64,000 nt of DNA from JBHGBM01 sp041946965 (GTDB lineage Bacteria; Acidobacteriota; Terriglobia; Bryobacterales; Bryobacteraceae): the NCBI GenBank assembly GCA_041946965.1, contig JBHGBM010000013.1, positions 19,622 to 83,621 on the forward strand. Direction: 5' to 3'. Below the pieces are notes generated by a model. The model did no database searches, was not told the DNA's origin, and was given only the letters and a program-made list of their open reading frames with translations. The position numbers and the translations under genes were made by a program. Below, one piece after another: positions 40,282 through 49,095 of this stretch; position 1 is the stretch's first letter; every line of letters starts with the position of its first letter.

Positions 40282-41556
40282 ATGCGCGAGTTCCTGGTTT
40301 TCTTACTGGCGGCGGGAGCGGCCTGGAGCGCCGGACCCGAACTGCGGGCAGGCGTGGCGGGCGTGGAGATCACCCCCGCTTCGTTCATGGACATGTACGG
40401 TTACGCGCGGCGCAAGTGCGGCCCCGCCAACGGTACGCATGACCCGCTACGGGCCAAGGCGCTGGTGCTCGCTGCCGGGGAGACGCGCTTGGCCATTGTC
40501 ACAATGGACATCGGCAGCCTGGTGTCCAAGGAACTGGGCCTGCGCGTGGCCCGGGAACTGAACATCCCCGTGCTGCTCCTGGCGGCCTCGCATACCCATT
40601 CCGGACCGGCGTTCCTGCGCTCCCGCGACGAGGAGAACCTTCCCGCCTCGCCTTACCTGGGCGAAATTGAGGAGAAAATCTTCGGCATCGTGAAACGCGC
40701 GGCGGCCGATATGTTTCCGGCCCGGCTCTCCATTGCCCGGGGCGCCATCCAACTCGGCTACAACCGCCTGCTGATGAGCGAAGACGGCCGCGCCCGCGCC
40801 TTGTTCAACAACTTGGAGCGCATTCCCTACGGGCCGGTCGATCCCGAATTCGTGCTGCTCGCGGTGGACGATGCGCTGGGAGCGCGCCGCGCCCTGCTGG
40901 TGCACTACGCCTGCCATGCGGTGTGCCTGGGGCCCACCAACTGCAAGTATTCAGCCGACTACCCCGGCGTGCTTCAGGCGCGTGTGGAAGCGGCCCTGCC
41001 CGGGGCGCAGTGCATGTTCGTACAAGGCGCCGCCGGCGACATCAACCCGCTGTTCCTGGCCCGTACCGCCAGCGAAGAGCAGGATTTCGCCACGATGACG
41101 AAGATGGGCGACCTGCTCGCCGCCGAAGTGCTGAAATCCGCCCGCGCTCTCGAACCCGTGCCCACGAACACCGAACCGATCCGCTACAAGACGGACATGA
41201 TGCGGTTCCGCGACCGGTGGGAGAAGGACCAGACGCTCGACGTGGGCATCACCACCGTGCTGCTCCACCGGGACATTGCCATTGCCGCGGTACCGGGCGA
41301 GCCGCTGGTGCGCCTACAGCGCATCTGGAAGGAGCGCGCCGACGTTGCCGTGCCGTTGTTCTACGGTTACACCTTCAGCGGAGGCGGGATCTGGCCGGGT
41401 TACATCCCCGACCTGCGCTCGGCGGCCTACGGCGGCTACGGCGCTGACAACGCCACCCGCATCGAACCCGGCGCGGGCGAGGCCATCATGGAGCGCCACC
41501 TTTACAATCTGTATGAATTAAAGGGCATGTGGCGCGGCGCGCCGGGCCGTCCGTAA
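40282..41556 (+). CDS. Neutral/alkaline ceramidase-like secreted protein
   Basis: A 424-residue protein of the neutral non-lysosomal ceramidase N-terminal domain family. A signal peptide (MREFLVFLLAAGAAWSAG) precedes LRAGVAGVEITPASFMDMYG. Zinc-site motifs are LLAASHTHSGPAFLRSRD (HTH), LVHYACHAVCLGP and MFVQGAAGDINPLFLA. The family also includes many bacterial proteins of unknown substrate. It lacks the full C-terminal domain of true ceramidases, so ceramide hydrolysis is unproven. ATG 40282 is chosen over 40246 because it starts at the signal peptide and follows TATTAA by 10 bp; it has no Shine-Dalgarno site. Confidence 0.83.
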   Translation: MREFLVFLLAAGAAWSAGPELRAGVAGVEITPASFMDMYGYARRKCGPANGTHDPLRAKALVLAAGETRLAIVTMDIGSLVSKELGLRVARELNIPVLLLAASHTHSGPAFLRSRDEENLPASPYLGEIEEKIFGIVKRAAADMFPARLSIARGAIQLGYNRLLMSEDGRARALFNNLERIPYGPVDPEFVLLAVDDALGARRALLVHYACHAVCLGPTNCKYSADYPGVLQARVEAALPGAQCMFVQGAAGDINPLFLARTASEEQDFATMTKMGDLLAAEVLKSARALEPVPTNTEPIRYKTDMMRFRDRWEKDQTLDVGITTVLLHRDIAIAAVPGEPLVRLQRIWKERADVAVPLFYGYTFSGGGIWPGYIPDLRSAAYGGYGADNATRIEPGAGEAIMERHLYNLYELKGMWRGAPGRP

Positions 41557-42438
41557 CTACAGCACGTCGGCGAAACCGCGTTTCATCTGGCGGAAGAAGA
41601 GCCCGCCTGCCACGAATGCCCCCACGGCGTAAGCCGTGATGATCCCCAGGTCGCTCAAATTGGGCATGTGCAGGGACAGAAGGATGTCCCGGTAGCCGCG
41701 CACGATATACGCCAGCGGGTTGCCCGCAATCAGGAATCGCAAGTTCTCCGGGATCAGGTCTTCGGTAATGAAGATCGGCGTCAGCCAGAACCAGAATGTG
41801 AGGATCACGCTCAGCACCTGCGCCGTATCGCGCAGGTACACCTGGAGGCTGGCCATGATCCAGCCCAGGCCGACCGCCAGCATCCCGGTGAGCGCCATGT
41901 AGACGGGCAACAGCACGAGCGCCCCGTTCACCTGGTTCAGCACAATGGCCACCGCCGCCACCGTCAGCGCCAGTGCCATGAGGTGGCTCACCAGCGAGGA
42001 GAGAAAGACCGATACCGGGACAATTTCTGCGGGAAACACCGTCTTGGTGATCAGGTTGGAGTGCTCCACCAGGCTGGAGGACGACCGCTGCACCGTATCG
42101 CTGAACAGGAACCACGGCAGCATGCCGGCGAACAGGTACAGGGGATAGTTCTGGGTGACTTCATGGGGACCCAGCCGGATCTTCATGCACACGCTGAACA
42201 CGAACGTCCAGCTCAACAGCAGAACCAGCGGCTGGATGATCCCCCACACCCAGCCGATGACGGAGCCCACAAAACGCTGCTCGAAATCCCGGCGCACCAG
42301 TTGAAAGAGCAGACTGCGCCGCTCCACCAGATTGCGTGCGAAAAAGGCGCCGGGAAGCCTCAAGTGCCCAAGATACCATCCCGCGGGGAGCGGGCGGGAA
42401 CATCCCGGGCGCTGCGATTTATTCTTGCCGCTCCCCAT
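41557..42438 (-). CDS. ABC-2 type polysaccharide export permease
   Basis: A 293-residue membrane permease of the Wzm/TagG/KpsM type. It has an amphipathic N-terminal segment (LLFQLVRRDFEQRFVGSVIG), six helices including WVWGIIQPLVLLLSWTFVFS, YLFAGMLPWFLFSDTVQRSS, LSSLVSHLMALALTVAAVAI and VILTFWFWLTPIFITEDLIP, and the family stretch NPLAYIVRGYRDILL. It should work with a Wzt-like ATPase to export O-antigen or another polymer, but no ATPase gene is adjacent on either side: it lies alone between a convergent and a divergent gene. Confidence 0.87.
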   Translation of the reverse strand: MGSGKNKSQRPGCSRPLPAGWYLGHLRLPGAFFARNLVERRSLLFQLVRRDFEQRFVGSVIGWVWGIIQPLVLLLSWTFVFSVCMKIRLGPHEVTQNYPLYLFAGMLPWFLFSDTVQRSSSSLVEHSNLITKTVFPAEIVPVSVFLSSLVSHLMALALTVAAVAIVLNQVNGALVLLPVYMALTGMLAVGLGWIMASLQVYLRDTAQVLSVILTFWFWLTPIFITEDLIPENLRFLIAGNPLAYIVRGYRDILLSLHMPNLSDLGIITAYAVGAFVAGGLFFRQMKRGFADVL

Positions 42439-42481
42439 GGTCTTGTGCTAAAGTTCTTAATCGCCAATTCTAAGTAGCCAG

Positions 42482-42507
42482 CGAGACTACTACGTTTGTA
42501 GGTCTCG
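42482..42507. repeat. Bulged hairpin in the leader of the M23 peptidase gene
   Basis: CGAGAC (42482-42487) pairs with GTCTCG (42502-42507), and inside this CTAC (42490-42493) pairs with GTAG (42498-42501) around a GTTT loop, with a 2-nt TA bulge. It ends 11 bp before ATG 42519. There is no T-run and no clear Shine-Dalgarno site between, so it may be an RNA control element or an operator. Confidence 0.4.
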
Positions 42508-42518
42508 ACTAAAGAGCT

Positions 42519-43400
42519 ATGAAGCAGCAAAAAGATTATTTCATCCTGGTATTGGCCCATTCCCTGCACGGCAGACTGCGCCGCATTCATATCCCGCAAA
42601 CGGTTGTTTACGCCATCCTGGTTCTAGCGGTATTCGGCTGCTTTTCGGTTTTCGGCTTCATTTCCAGCTATGCCCGCATGGTCTGGAAGGTGGCCAATTA
42701 CAACGCCTTGCGCAACGAAATCGAAGCGCTGCGCGCGCGCTATCACGATCTGCAAAAGACGGTGGATCAGACCAACACCCAGATGGCCAGCTTGCAGTTG
42801 TTCGCCACCGAGGTCTCGGTGGCCTACGGGATCAAGCGGCGCCTGGAGGGCCCGGTGGATATCGCCGCCGAAGGCCGGCTGGTGCCCACCTTTTCCGAAT
42901 CGGTGGCGGAATACAACTACCTGAGAAACATCTCCGGTCTGCACTCCAATTTCGGGCGGCGTTTCCATATCAACACCCTGCCGAGCCTGTGGCCGATCAA
43001 CGGCCAGTTGCTCAGCTCTTTCGGCAGCCGGCAGGACCCGTTCTCCGGGGAAGGCGCGCTGCACACGGGAGTCGACCTGAAGGCGCCCACCGGGACTCCG
43101 GTGCGCGTGGCCGCGGACGGCACGGTGGTGCGGGCGGAATGGTTCGGCGGATACGGGCGGCTGGTGATTGTGAATCACGGCGGCGGGGTCAATACCTACT
43201 ACGCCCACCTCTCGAAGTTCCATGTGATGCCGGGGCAGGAGATCCGGCGGGGCGAAACCGTCGGGCTGGTCGGAAGTTCGGGGCGGGCCACTGCACCGCA
43301 CCTGCATTACGAAGTGCGGCTGAGCGGCACGCCCGTGAACCCCAGCCGTTACCTGCGCAACAGCGCCCACGACATGGCGCGCAAGGACTTCCCCTTCTAG
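42519..43400 (+). CDS. M23-family metallopeptidase, membrane-anchored (LytM-like)
   Basis: A 293-residue peptidoglycan-endopeptidase-like protein. A single membrane helix (VVYAILVLAVFGCFSVFGFI) is followed by a coiled coil (ALRNEIEALRARYHDLQKTV) and, from about residue 165, the M23 domain: PINGQLLSSFGSRQDPFSGE, HTGVDLKAPTGTPVRVAADG with the zinc His and Asp, YGRLVIVNHGGGVNTYYAHL and the HLHYEVRL motif. The zinc site is complete, so it may be active, or act as an amidase activator like EnvC. It acts in the periplasm in cell-wall remodelling. Confidence 0.92.
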   Translation: MKQQKDYFILVLAHSLHGRLRRIHIPQTVVYAILVLAVFGCFSVFGFISSYARMVWKVANYNALRNEIEALRARYHDLQKTVDQTNTQMASLQLFATEVSVAYGIKRRLEGPVDIAAEGRLVPTFSESVAEYNYLRNISGLHSNFGRRFHINTLPSLWPINGQLLSSFGSRQDPFSGEGALHTGVDLKAPTGTPVRVAADGTVVRAEWFGGYGRLVIVNHGGGVNTYYAHLSKFHVMPGQEIRRGETVGLVGSSGRATAPHLHYEVRLSGTPVNPSRYLRNSAHDMARKDFPF

Positions 43401-43403
43401 CGG

Positions 43404-44828
43404 CTACTTCCCGACCAGTTCCTGCAAGCGTTCCACTACCTCGCGTACCGAACCTGCCTGCCCGGCCAGTTCCTGGCCCGCCGCCGCGCCTTCCTCGGCG
43501 CTCGAGGCCACCTGCTGCGTCACCTGCTCCATCTGCGAGACGGCGCGCGCAATCTGCTCGATCCCGTTCTTCTGTTGCTGGTTGCTTTCCCGCACTTGCT
43601 CCACCAGCGTGCGCACCTGCTCGGCCGAGGCAGTCACGGACCCGACCGCGTGCGAAACCTCGTCGAGCTTCTGTTTGCCCTCCGCCGCCCGTGTGATGGA
43701 CTCCTCGATCAGCGCCGTGGTGTCCCGCGCGGCCTGCGCCGAGCGCTGCGCCAGGTTGCGGACTTCGTCGGCCACCACCGCGAAGCCCATGCCGGCCTCG
43801 CCGGCCCGCGCCGCTTCCACCGCGGCATTGAGCGCCAGGATGTTGGTCTGGAAGGCGATCTCGTCGATCACCTTGATGATCTTGGAGATCTTCCCGCTGG
43901 AGGCGCCGATGGCATTCATGGATTCCACCATCAGGGTCAGCGCGCGGTTGGCCTCCTGGATGCTGTTGTAAGCTTCACGCGTGCGCGCCGCCGCTTCCAT
44001 GGCGTGTTCGGCGTTGCTCTGCGTCATCGAGTGGATCTCCTCGGCCGAGGCGGCGGTCTGCTCGAGCGAGGCCGCCTGCTCGGAGGCCACCTGGCTGAGC
44101 GAAGTACTGGTGGCGGAGACTTGAGCCGCCGAAGCCGCTACCTGCCGCGCGCCTTCGCTCAGGTCTTCCACCGTGCGCGCCAGCGAGCCGGCCACGCGCC
44201 GCACCAGCAGGATCAGCGTCGCTCCGGTGATCAGCCCGACGATATTGACCAGCCCGATCAGCCACAGGCTGGCCGTCTGGCTGCCCGCCGCGGCCGAGCG
44301 CATGCTCTCCAGCGCGGCCCCCTGCTGCGCCACTACGCGCTTGGCCGATTCGGCCGCCTTGGCCAGGCGCGGAATCAGGGTGCTGTTCAGTTGCGCGATG
44401 GCCACGTCCATCTTGAGCTGCCGCAGCAGGTCCAGCAGCTCCGCGTGGCCGCGGCGCGCGGCTTCGAACTCGCCCGAGAGGTGGTCGAGCTCGCCGCCCG
44501 CGGCGCTGGTCCCGGCCGCCCGGAACTCCCTCAGGTAATTGTCGATCTGTTGCTCCAGGCGCGCATAGGACTGCCGCATGGCTTCGGCTTCCCCGGCCTG
44601 CTGCAGCACCGTGGCAAACGCCAGCCCGCGTTCCACCGCCACCAGGTCCGAGAACCCCGTGCTCAATTGGCCCGCCAGGATCTGCCGGCGCGCGATTTCA
44701 CCGGTGGCCCGCTCCACCTGCCCGCTCAAGTACCGATTGACTCCCAGCGAGACCAGGCCGGAGATGACCGAGAGCGCCACCACGACGGCGGCGCTGATTC
44801 CAAGTTTCCGAACTGCGCTCATTTGCAT
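43404..44828 (-). CDS. Methyl-accepting chemotaxis protein
   Basis: A 474-residue chemoreceptor. The first helix is GISAAVVVALSVISGLVSLG, followed by a four-helix-bundle periplasmic part of about 150 residues, a second helix (ASLWLIGLVNIVGLITGATL), and the cytoplasmic coiled coil. The hairpin tip reads IIKVIDEIAFQTNILALNAA and VEAARAGEAGMGFAVVADEV, the invariant CheA/CheW-binding region. The AAGGAG site 6 bp before ATG 44828 overlaps the TAA of the TonB-C gene, so the two are likely coupled. No che genes are adjacent. It lacks an obvious C-terminal CheR-binding pentapeptide. Confidence 0.93.
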   Translation of the reverse strand: MQMSAVRKLGISAAVVVALSVISGLVSLGVNRYLSGQVERATGEIARRQILAGQLSTGFSDLVAVERGLAFATVLQQAGEAEAMRQSYARLEQQIDNYLREFRAAGTSAAGGELDHLSGEFEAARRGHAELLDLLRQLKMDVAIAQLNSTLIPRLAKAAESAKRVVAQQGAALESMRSAAAGSQTASLWLIGLVNIVGLITGATLILLVRRVAGSLARTVEDLSEGARQVAASAAQVSATSTSLSQVASEQAASLEQTAASAEEIHSMTQSNAEHAMEAAARTREAYNSIQEANRALTLMVESMNAIGASSGKISKIIKVIDEIAFQTNILALNAAVEAARAGEAGMGFAVVADEVRNLAQRSAQAARDTTALIEESITRAAEGKQKLDEVSHAVGSVTASAEQVRTLVEQVRESNQQQKNGIEQIARAVSQMEQVTQQVASSAEEGAAAGQELAGQAGSVREVVERLQELVGK

Positions 44829-44838
44829 GGCGGGCTCC

Positions 44839-45183
44839 TTACAGCTTGAAGCTGAAGCGCAGGGCGGTGACCGCCGCCACCGGCTTTCCTTCTGCGGTGA
44901 AGGGAGCGAACTTCCAGTCCTTCAATGCCTTGGTCACTATGGAGGTGAGAATGGGATTGCCGCTCAGCGGCTTGACGTCGCCCACGTCGCCGTCCGCGGT
45001 GATGTGCACTTCGACCTCGACGTCGCCCTCGATGCGCATCTGGCGCGCCATGGACGAGTATTCCGGCTTCGCTTTCTTCACCGCATTCTTCACCGCGTCC
45101 GCCGTGGACACGCGAATCTCGCCGAAAAGGGCGCCGGCCGCTATCAGCAAGCCGGCGGCAGCCCGAAGAAAGTCTTGCGACAT
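44839..45183 (-). CDS. TonB C-terminal domain protein (energy transducer-like)
   Basis: A 114-residue protein with an N-terminal hydrophobic segment (DFLRAAAGLLIAAGALFG) and a TonB-C domain (KPEYSSMARQMRIEGDVEVE, VHITADGDVGDVKPLSGNPI, KALKDWKFAPFTAEGKPVAA). It lacks the long proline-rich spacer of true TonB and may be a secreted TonB-like protein, common in Acidobacteriota. ATG 45183 is taken over the in-frame codon at 45204 because the hydrophobic segment starts there. It is divergent from tadA and 10 bp upstream of the chemoreceptor gene. Confidence 0.8.
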   Translation of the reverse strand: MSQDFLRAAAGLLIAAGALFGEIRVSTADAVKNAVKKAKPEYSSMARQMRIEGDVEVEVHITADGDVGDVKPLSGNPILTSIVTKALKDWKFAPFTAEGKPVAAVTALRFSFKL

Positions 45184-45257
45184 ATGCGTGGCTATCTCCT
45201 CCACCCGCTTATCGGCTGTCCGCCGCGGTTCTATACTGTGACTTGCACGAGACGTAC

Positions 45258-45686
45258 ATGCGCGAGGCCATCGAGCAGGCGCGACGCGCCGCGGCGGCCG
45301 GCGAAGTGCCCGTCGGCGCCGTGGTGGTGGCCGGCGGCCGCATCGCCGGGCGGGGCTTCAACTCGCCGGTGTCGGCCGGGGATCCTACCGCCCACGCCGA
45401 AATCCTGGCGCTGCGCCAGGCCGCCGCCGCGCTCGGCAATTACCGCTTGGAGGAGGCCACCCTCTACTGCACGCTCGAACCCTGCTGCATGTGCGCCGGC
45501 GCGCTGGTGGCCGCCCGTCTCGGCCGGCTGGTGTTCGGAGCCCGCGACCTGCGTTTCGGCGGCGTGCGCAGCAAGTTCCGCATCGCCGACTCCGAGCTGC
45601 TCAATCACCGCGTGGAGGTGGTGGAGGGCGTGCTCGCCGCCGAGTGCGTGGAACTGCTCCAAGCCTTCTTCCGCGAGCGGCGGTAA
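45258..45686 (+). CDS. tadA: tRNA-specific adenosine deaminase TadA
   Basis: A 142-residue deaminase that converts the wobble adenosine of tRNA-Arg(ACG) to inosine. The zinc site is complete: DPTAHAEILALRQAA (HAE) and CTLEPCCMCAGALVAAR (PCxxC). The C-terminal region RFGGVRSKFRIADSELLNHR and VVEGVLAAECVELLQAFF matches TadA rather than cytosine deaminases. A TTG at 45243 is in frame 5 codons upstream, but TATACT (45232-45237) would place the transcript start at about that codon, so ATG 45258 is preferred. It is divergent from the TonB-C gene. Confidence 0.9.
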   Translation: MREAIEQARRAAAAGEVPVGAVVVAGGRIAGRGFNSPVSAGDPTAHAEILALRQAAAALGNYRLEEATLYCTLEPCCMCAGALVAARLGRLVFGARDLRFGGVRSKFRIADSELLNHRVEVVEGVLAAECVELLQAFFRERR

Positions 45687-45730
45687 ACAACGCTTGCGCC
45701 CACGCGCGCGGGGAGTGACACTAAACCGTT

Positions 45731-47086
45731 ATGTTCCTCGCACTGCTGCTGGCGGCCGCCGCGCCCGCCGGCCCCTATCTCGCCGAAGGCTCCAAGGCCG
45801 GCGAGATCACGGACCGTTCGGCCGTGATCTGGACGCGCCTCTCCGCGCGGCCGCGCCCGAACCCCGGGCGCTACGTCGCCGAACCGGTTCAAAGAGGCGT
45901 TGCCGTCCTGCCGCCCGGCAAGGCCGCGGCGGAGCTTCCCGGGGCCGTGCCGGGCATGGCCGGGCGAGTCCGGCTGCGGTGCGACGGGCGGACCACCGCG
46001 TGGGCGGAGGTGACCGCCGCCACCGATTTCACTCACCAGTTCAACCTGGACGGCCTGAAACCCGCGCAGCGTTACGAGTACGAGCTCGAGACTTCGGGCG
46101 GCGCGCGCCACCGCGGCGCATTTCGCACCGCGCCCGAGCCCGGCGCCGCGGCCGGAGTCCGTTTCACCGTGGTCACCGGACTGATGTACCGCCACCTCGA
46201 CGATCCGGAGGGCTACCGCAGCTTCGCCGCCATGCGCAAGAACCCGCCGGATTTCCTGGTGTACACGGGCGACAACGTTTACTACGACAACGAGCCTCCG
46301 CGGGCGACCACCGCCGAAGTGGCGCGCTACCACTGGCAGCGCATGTTCAGCCTGCCGCGCCTGGTGGAGCTTAACGCCGCCATCGGCACGTATTGGGAAA
46401 AGGACGACCACGACACGCTGTATAACGATGTGTGGCCCACCCTCCACCCCAAAGCCATGCTCCCGTTCACTTTCGAGGAAGGCCAGCGGATTTTTCTTCA
46501 GCAGGCTCCGGTGGGCGGAAACCTCTCGCGCACCTTCCGCTGGGGCCGCCACCTCCAGATCTGGCTCCCTGAAGGCCGCGATTTCCGCTCGCCCAATAAC
46601 GCCCCGGACGGTCCCGGGAAGACCATCCTGGGAGCGGAGCAGAAGCGCTGGCTGAAATCGTCGGTAGAAGCCAGCGATGCGCGTTACCGCATCATCGTGA
46701 ACCAGACGCCGTGGGTGGGACCCGACCGCGGCAACAAGGGCGACAATTACGCCAACAAGGCGTTCGCCACCGAGGGAGCGGAGATGCGCGCGTGGGCCGC
46801 CGGGCTGAAGAACATCTACGTGATCACCGGCGACCGCCATTGGCAGTATCACTCCGTGGATCCGAAGACCGGCCTGCATGAATTCTCGTGCGGCCCGGCC
46901 TCCAACGAACACGCGGCGGGATCGCCTGGAGAAGACAAGACCTATCACCGCTTCCACAAGGTGCAGGGCGGCTACGCGTGGGTGGAGATCGGCGCGGACG
47001 GATCCGCCGTTTTCGAGCTGCGCGACGTGGAAGGCCGCACCGCGTACTCCTGGAAGGCGCCCGCAGCCGCTGCGCCGAACCGGTAG
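45731..47086 (+). CDS. PhoD-like metallophosphatase
   Basis: A 451-residue secreted phosphatase-like protein. A short signal-like segment (MFLALLLAAAAPAG) leads into a fibronectin-like N-terminal domain (DRSAVIWTRLSARPRPNPGR, QFNLDGLKPAQRYEYELETS) and then a calcineurin-like PhoD domain with VYTGDNVYYDNE, WEKDDHDTLYNDVW and YVITGDRHWQYHS, the metal-binding positions. PhoD enzymes are phosphodiesterases or alkaline phosphatases; the substrate is not predictable. It ends convergently 34 bp from the hypothetical protein at 47121, in a very GC-rich spacer. Confidence 0.83.
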   Translation: MFLALLLAAAAPAGPYLAEGSKAGEITDRSAVIWTRLSARPRPNPGRYVAEPVQRGVAVLPPGKAAAELPGAVPGMAGRVRLRCDGRTTAWAEVTAATDFTHQFNLDGLKPAQRYEYELETSGGARHRGAFRTAPEPGAAAGVRFTVVTGLMYRHLDDPEGYRSFAAMRKNPPDFLVYTGDNVYYDNEPPRATTAEVARYHWQRMFSLPRLVELNAAIGTYWEKDDHDTLYNDVWPTLHPKAMLPFTFEEGQRIFLQQAPVGGNLSRTFRWGRHLQIWLPEGRDFRSPNNAPDGPGKTILGAEQKRWLKSSVEASDARYRIIVNQTPWVGPDRGNKGDNYANKAFATEGAEMRAWAAGLKNIYVITGDRHWQYHSVDPKTGLHEFSCGPASNEHAAGSPGEDKTYHRFHKVQGGYAWVEIGADGSAVFELRDVEGRTAYSWKAPAAAAPNR

Positions 47087-47120
47087 GGGCGCCCGGCCGG
47101 CCGCGGACCGGGGGGCGGCG

Positions 47121-47900
47121 TTACTTCTTCTCCGGCGCGATGGCGAAGTCCCAGACCTGCATGTTCAGTTTCCCCGGCGTGAACTCGACCACGGCGTACT
47201 CGCCCGGCGCGAGCGGCTGCGCCGGCCAGATCTTGTAGAGCCCGTCCGGCGTCATCTGCTTGCGGAAGATCTGCACCTCGTCGGGCTCCTCCACCACTTC
47301 CTTGGTGACGGGAATCATGGTCAGCTTCTCCACCACCCGGTTGGCGCCGCGCGCGCTCAGCCGCACGATGCCGAAGCGTTCCTGCTCGGAAAGCTGGATG
47401 TAGAATTCCTGCGCCGGGTTGCGGATGATGTTGGCCGAATTCTTACCGGCCAGCTCCAGCCAGCCCTTGCCGGCCACGATCGGGATGGGGGTGAGCACCT
47501 TCAGCACGGAACGTCCCTTGCTGGTGTTCACGATGGCCTCGGCGGCCCGGAGCTTCTTCGTCTCGCCGCCTTCGATGTAGTACGCGCCGGGATTCTGCGG
47601 GATTCGGGCGATCTCGTCCATCAGCGCGCGCTCGGCCTTGTCCTCTTCGGAGATGACCTTGGCCTCCTCATCGATCTGCGCCTGCCGCGCGCTGGTTTCG
47701 GCCTGCGTGCGCTTCAGATCCACCAGCGAGACCGGGATCTCCTCCCAGGAACTGCGCTCCACGCTGTAGAACCTGACGCGGTCCCCCTGCACCTTGTACT
47801 CGCGCACGAGCTGGTAGGAGCCGTCGGTGAGATAGAGCCGGATGTTGGCCGCCGCGGCCGTGATCGCCACCGCGATGAATGCCAGGCACACCTTCCACAT
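47121..47900 (-). CDS. Secreted protein of unknown function
   Basis: I do not recognise this 259-residue protein. ATG 47900 gives a signal peptide (MWKVCLAFIAVAITAAAANI), followed by LYLTDGSYQLVREYKVQGDR and FYSVERSSWEEIPVSLVDLK, which resemble an SH3-like strand set seen at the start of many secreted proteins; then a charged helix (AQIDEEAKVISEEDKAERAL) and a C-terminal beta-rich part (GIVRLSARGANRVVEKLTMI, QPLAPGEYAVVEFTPGKLNM). The last segment is like the closing strands of a small beta sandwich. It is divergent from an aldo/keto reductase across 82 bp. The frame extends upstream but without signal-like sequence. Confidence 0.7.
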   Translation of the reverse strand: MWKVCLAFIAVAITAAAANIRLYLTDGSYQLVREYKVQGDRVRFYSVERSSWEEIPVSLVDLKRTQAETSARQAQIDEEAKVISEEDKAERALMDEIARIPQNPGAYYIEGGETKKLRAAEAIVNTSKGRSVLKVLTPIPIVAGKGWLELAGKNSANIIRNPAQEFYIQLSEQERFGIVRLSARGANRVVEKLTMIPVTKEVVEEPDEVQIFRKQMTPDGLYKIWPAQPLAPGEYAVVEFTPGKLNMQVWDFAIAPEKK

Positions 47901-47982
47901 ACACTGTAAAGGACTGCCGCCGGCCGGCCCGGGTTTCAGCCCTTTCGCCGGACAGAGGCTAACCCCTTTAGAATAATAAGAC

Positions 47983-48951
47983 ATGCGATATCGCAAGCTC
48001 GGCAGGACAAACTTCGAAGTGAGTGAGATCGGGTACGGCGCCTGGGGCATCGGCGGCAAGCAGTGGTTGGGCGCCCGGGACGAGGAATCGCTCGCCGCCC
48101 TGCGCCGCGCCATCGAGCTGGGGCTCAACTTCATCGATACGGCCCTGGCTTACGGCGAGGGGCACAGCGAACAGCTTGTGGGCGAAGTGGTGCGGACAAC
48201 CGGCACGAAGGTCTACGTGGCCACCAAGGTGCCGCCCAGGAACCAGCTTTGGCCCGCCCGCCCCGGCATACCCATTGACGACGTATTCCCTTACGACTAC
48301 ATCATGCGTTCGACCGAGCAGAGCCTGCGCAACCTCGGTCTGGAAACGGTCGACCTGCAACAGCTCCACGTGTGGAACCCGGAGTGGATCGGGCGCGACG
48401 ACTGGCGCCGCGCTTTCGAGGATCTGAAGCGCTCCGGCAAGGCTCGCGCGGTGGGCGTCTCCATCAACGACCACGATCCCGATTCCGCGCTCGAGCTGAT
48501 CGAGACCGGCATGGTGGATGCCGTGCAGGTGATCTATAACATCTTCGACCAGACCCCGGAGCGCCGCCTGTTCCCGCTTTGCGTGGAGCGCAACGTCGGC
48601 GTACTGGCGCGCGTGCCGCTCGATGAAGGCGGCCTCACCGGAAACATCACGGAGCGGACCGCCTTCCCCCCGGGCGACTTCCGGGAGCATTATTTCAAGG
48701 GCGACCGCAAGCGGCAGGTCGCCGCGCGCGTGGACGCCATCCGCGCCGACCTGGGGCTGGCGGAGGGCGAGATGCCGGGGACCGCGCTGCGTTTTTGCCT
48801 GTCACATCCGGCGGTTTCCACCGTCATACCCGGTATGCGGTCGCGGTCGAGCGTGGAGGCCAATTGCGCGCTGCCGGAGCTGGGACCGCTCCGGCCGGAT
48901 ACGTTGGCCAGGCTGCGCAAGCACGCCTGGACACGGAACTTTTATTCGTAG
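47983..48951 (+). CDS. Aldo/keto reductase
   Basis: A 322-residue cytoplasmic aldo/keto reductase without a leader (MRYRKLGRTNFEVSEIGYGA). The tetrad is complete: Asp and Tyr in NFIDTALAYGEGHSEQLVGE, Lys in VYVATKVPPRNQ and His in DLQQLHVWNPEW. The C-terminal NADPH-binding part has STVIPGMRSRSSVEANCALP. TAGAAT ends 8 bp before the ATG and no Shine-Dalgarno site is present. Substrate unknown. It is the only one of the three aldo/keto reductases in this window that lacks an RR leader. Confidence 0.9.
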   Translation: MRYRKLGRTNFEVSEIGYGAWGIGGKQWLGARDEESLAALRRAIELGLNFIDTALAYGEGHSEQLVGEVVRTTGTKVYVATKVPPRNQLWPARPGIPIDDVFPYDYIMRSTEQSLRNLGLETVDLQQLHVWNPEWIGRDDWRRAFEDLKRSGKARAVGVSINDHDPDSALELIETGMVDAVQVIYNIFDQTPERRLFPLCVERNVGVLARVPLDEGGLTGNITERTAFPPGDFREHYFKGDRKRQVAARVDAIRADLGLAEGEMPGTALRFCLSHPAVSTVIPGMRSRSSVEANCALPELGPLRPDTLARLRKHAWTRNFYS

Positions 48952-49095
48952 CGCGCCGTACTAGACTGGTGTGTCCGGTTGTGGTGCGGGCGATCCCAAG
49001 AGCGGACATAAGCGCTCCGGGCACCAGGCGCAATTTATTGGAGTCAAAACACCTACGGTTGGCCCCGGAGTCGCCGTAGAGATCGAGGTTCTGAC

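Noticed and set aside
47087..47120. GC-rich convergent spacer as a terminator hairpin
   Set aside because: The possible arms do not pair well and there is no T-run on either strand.
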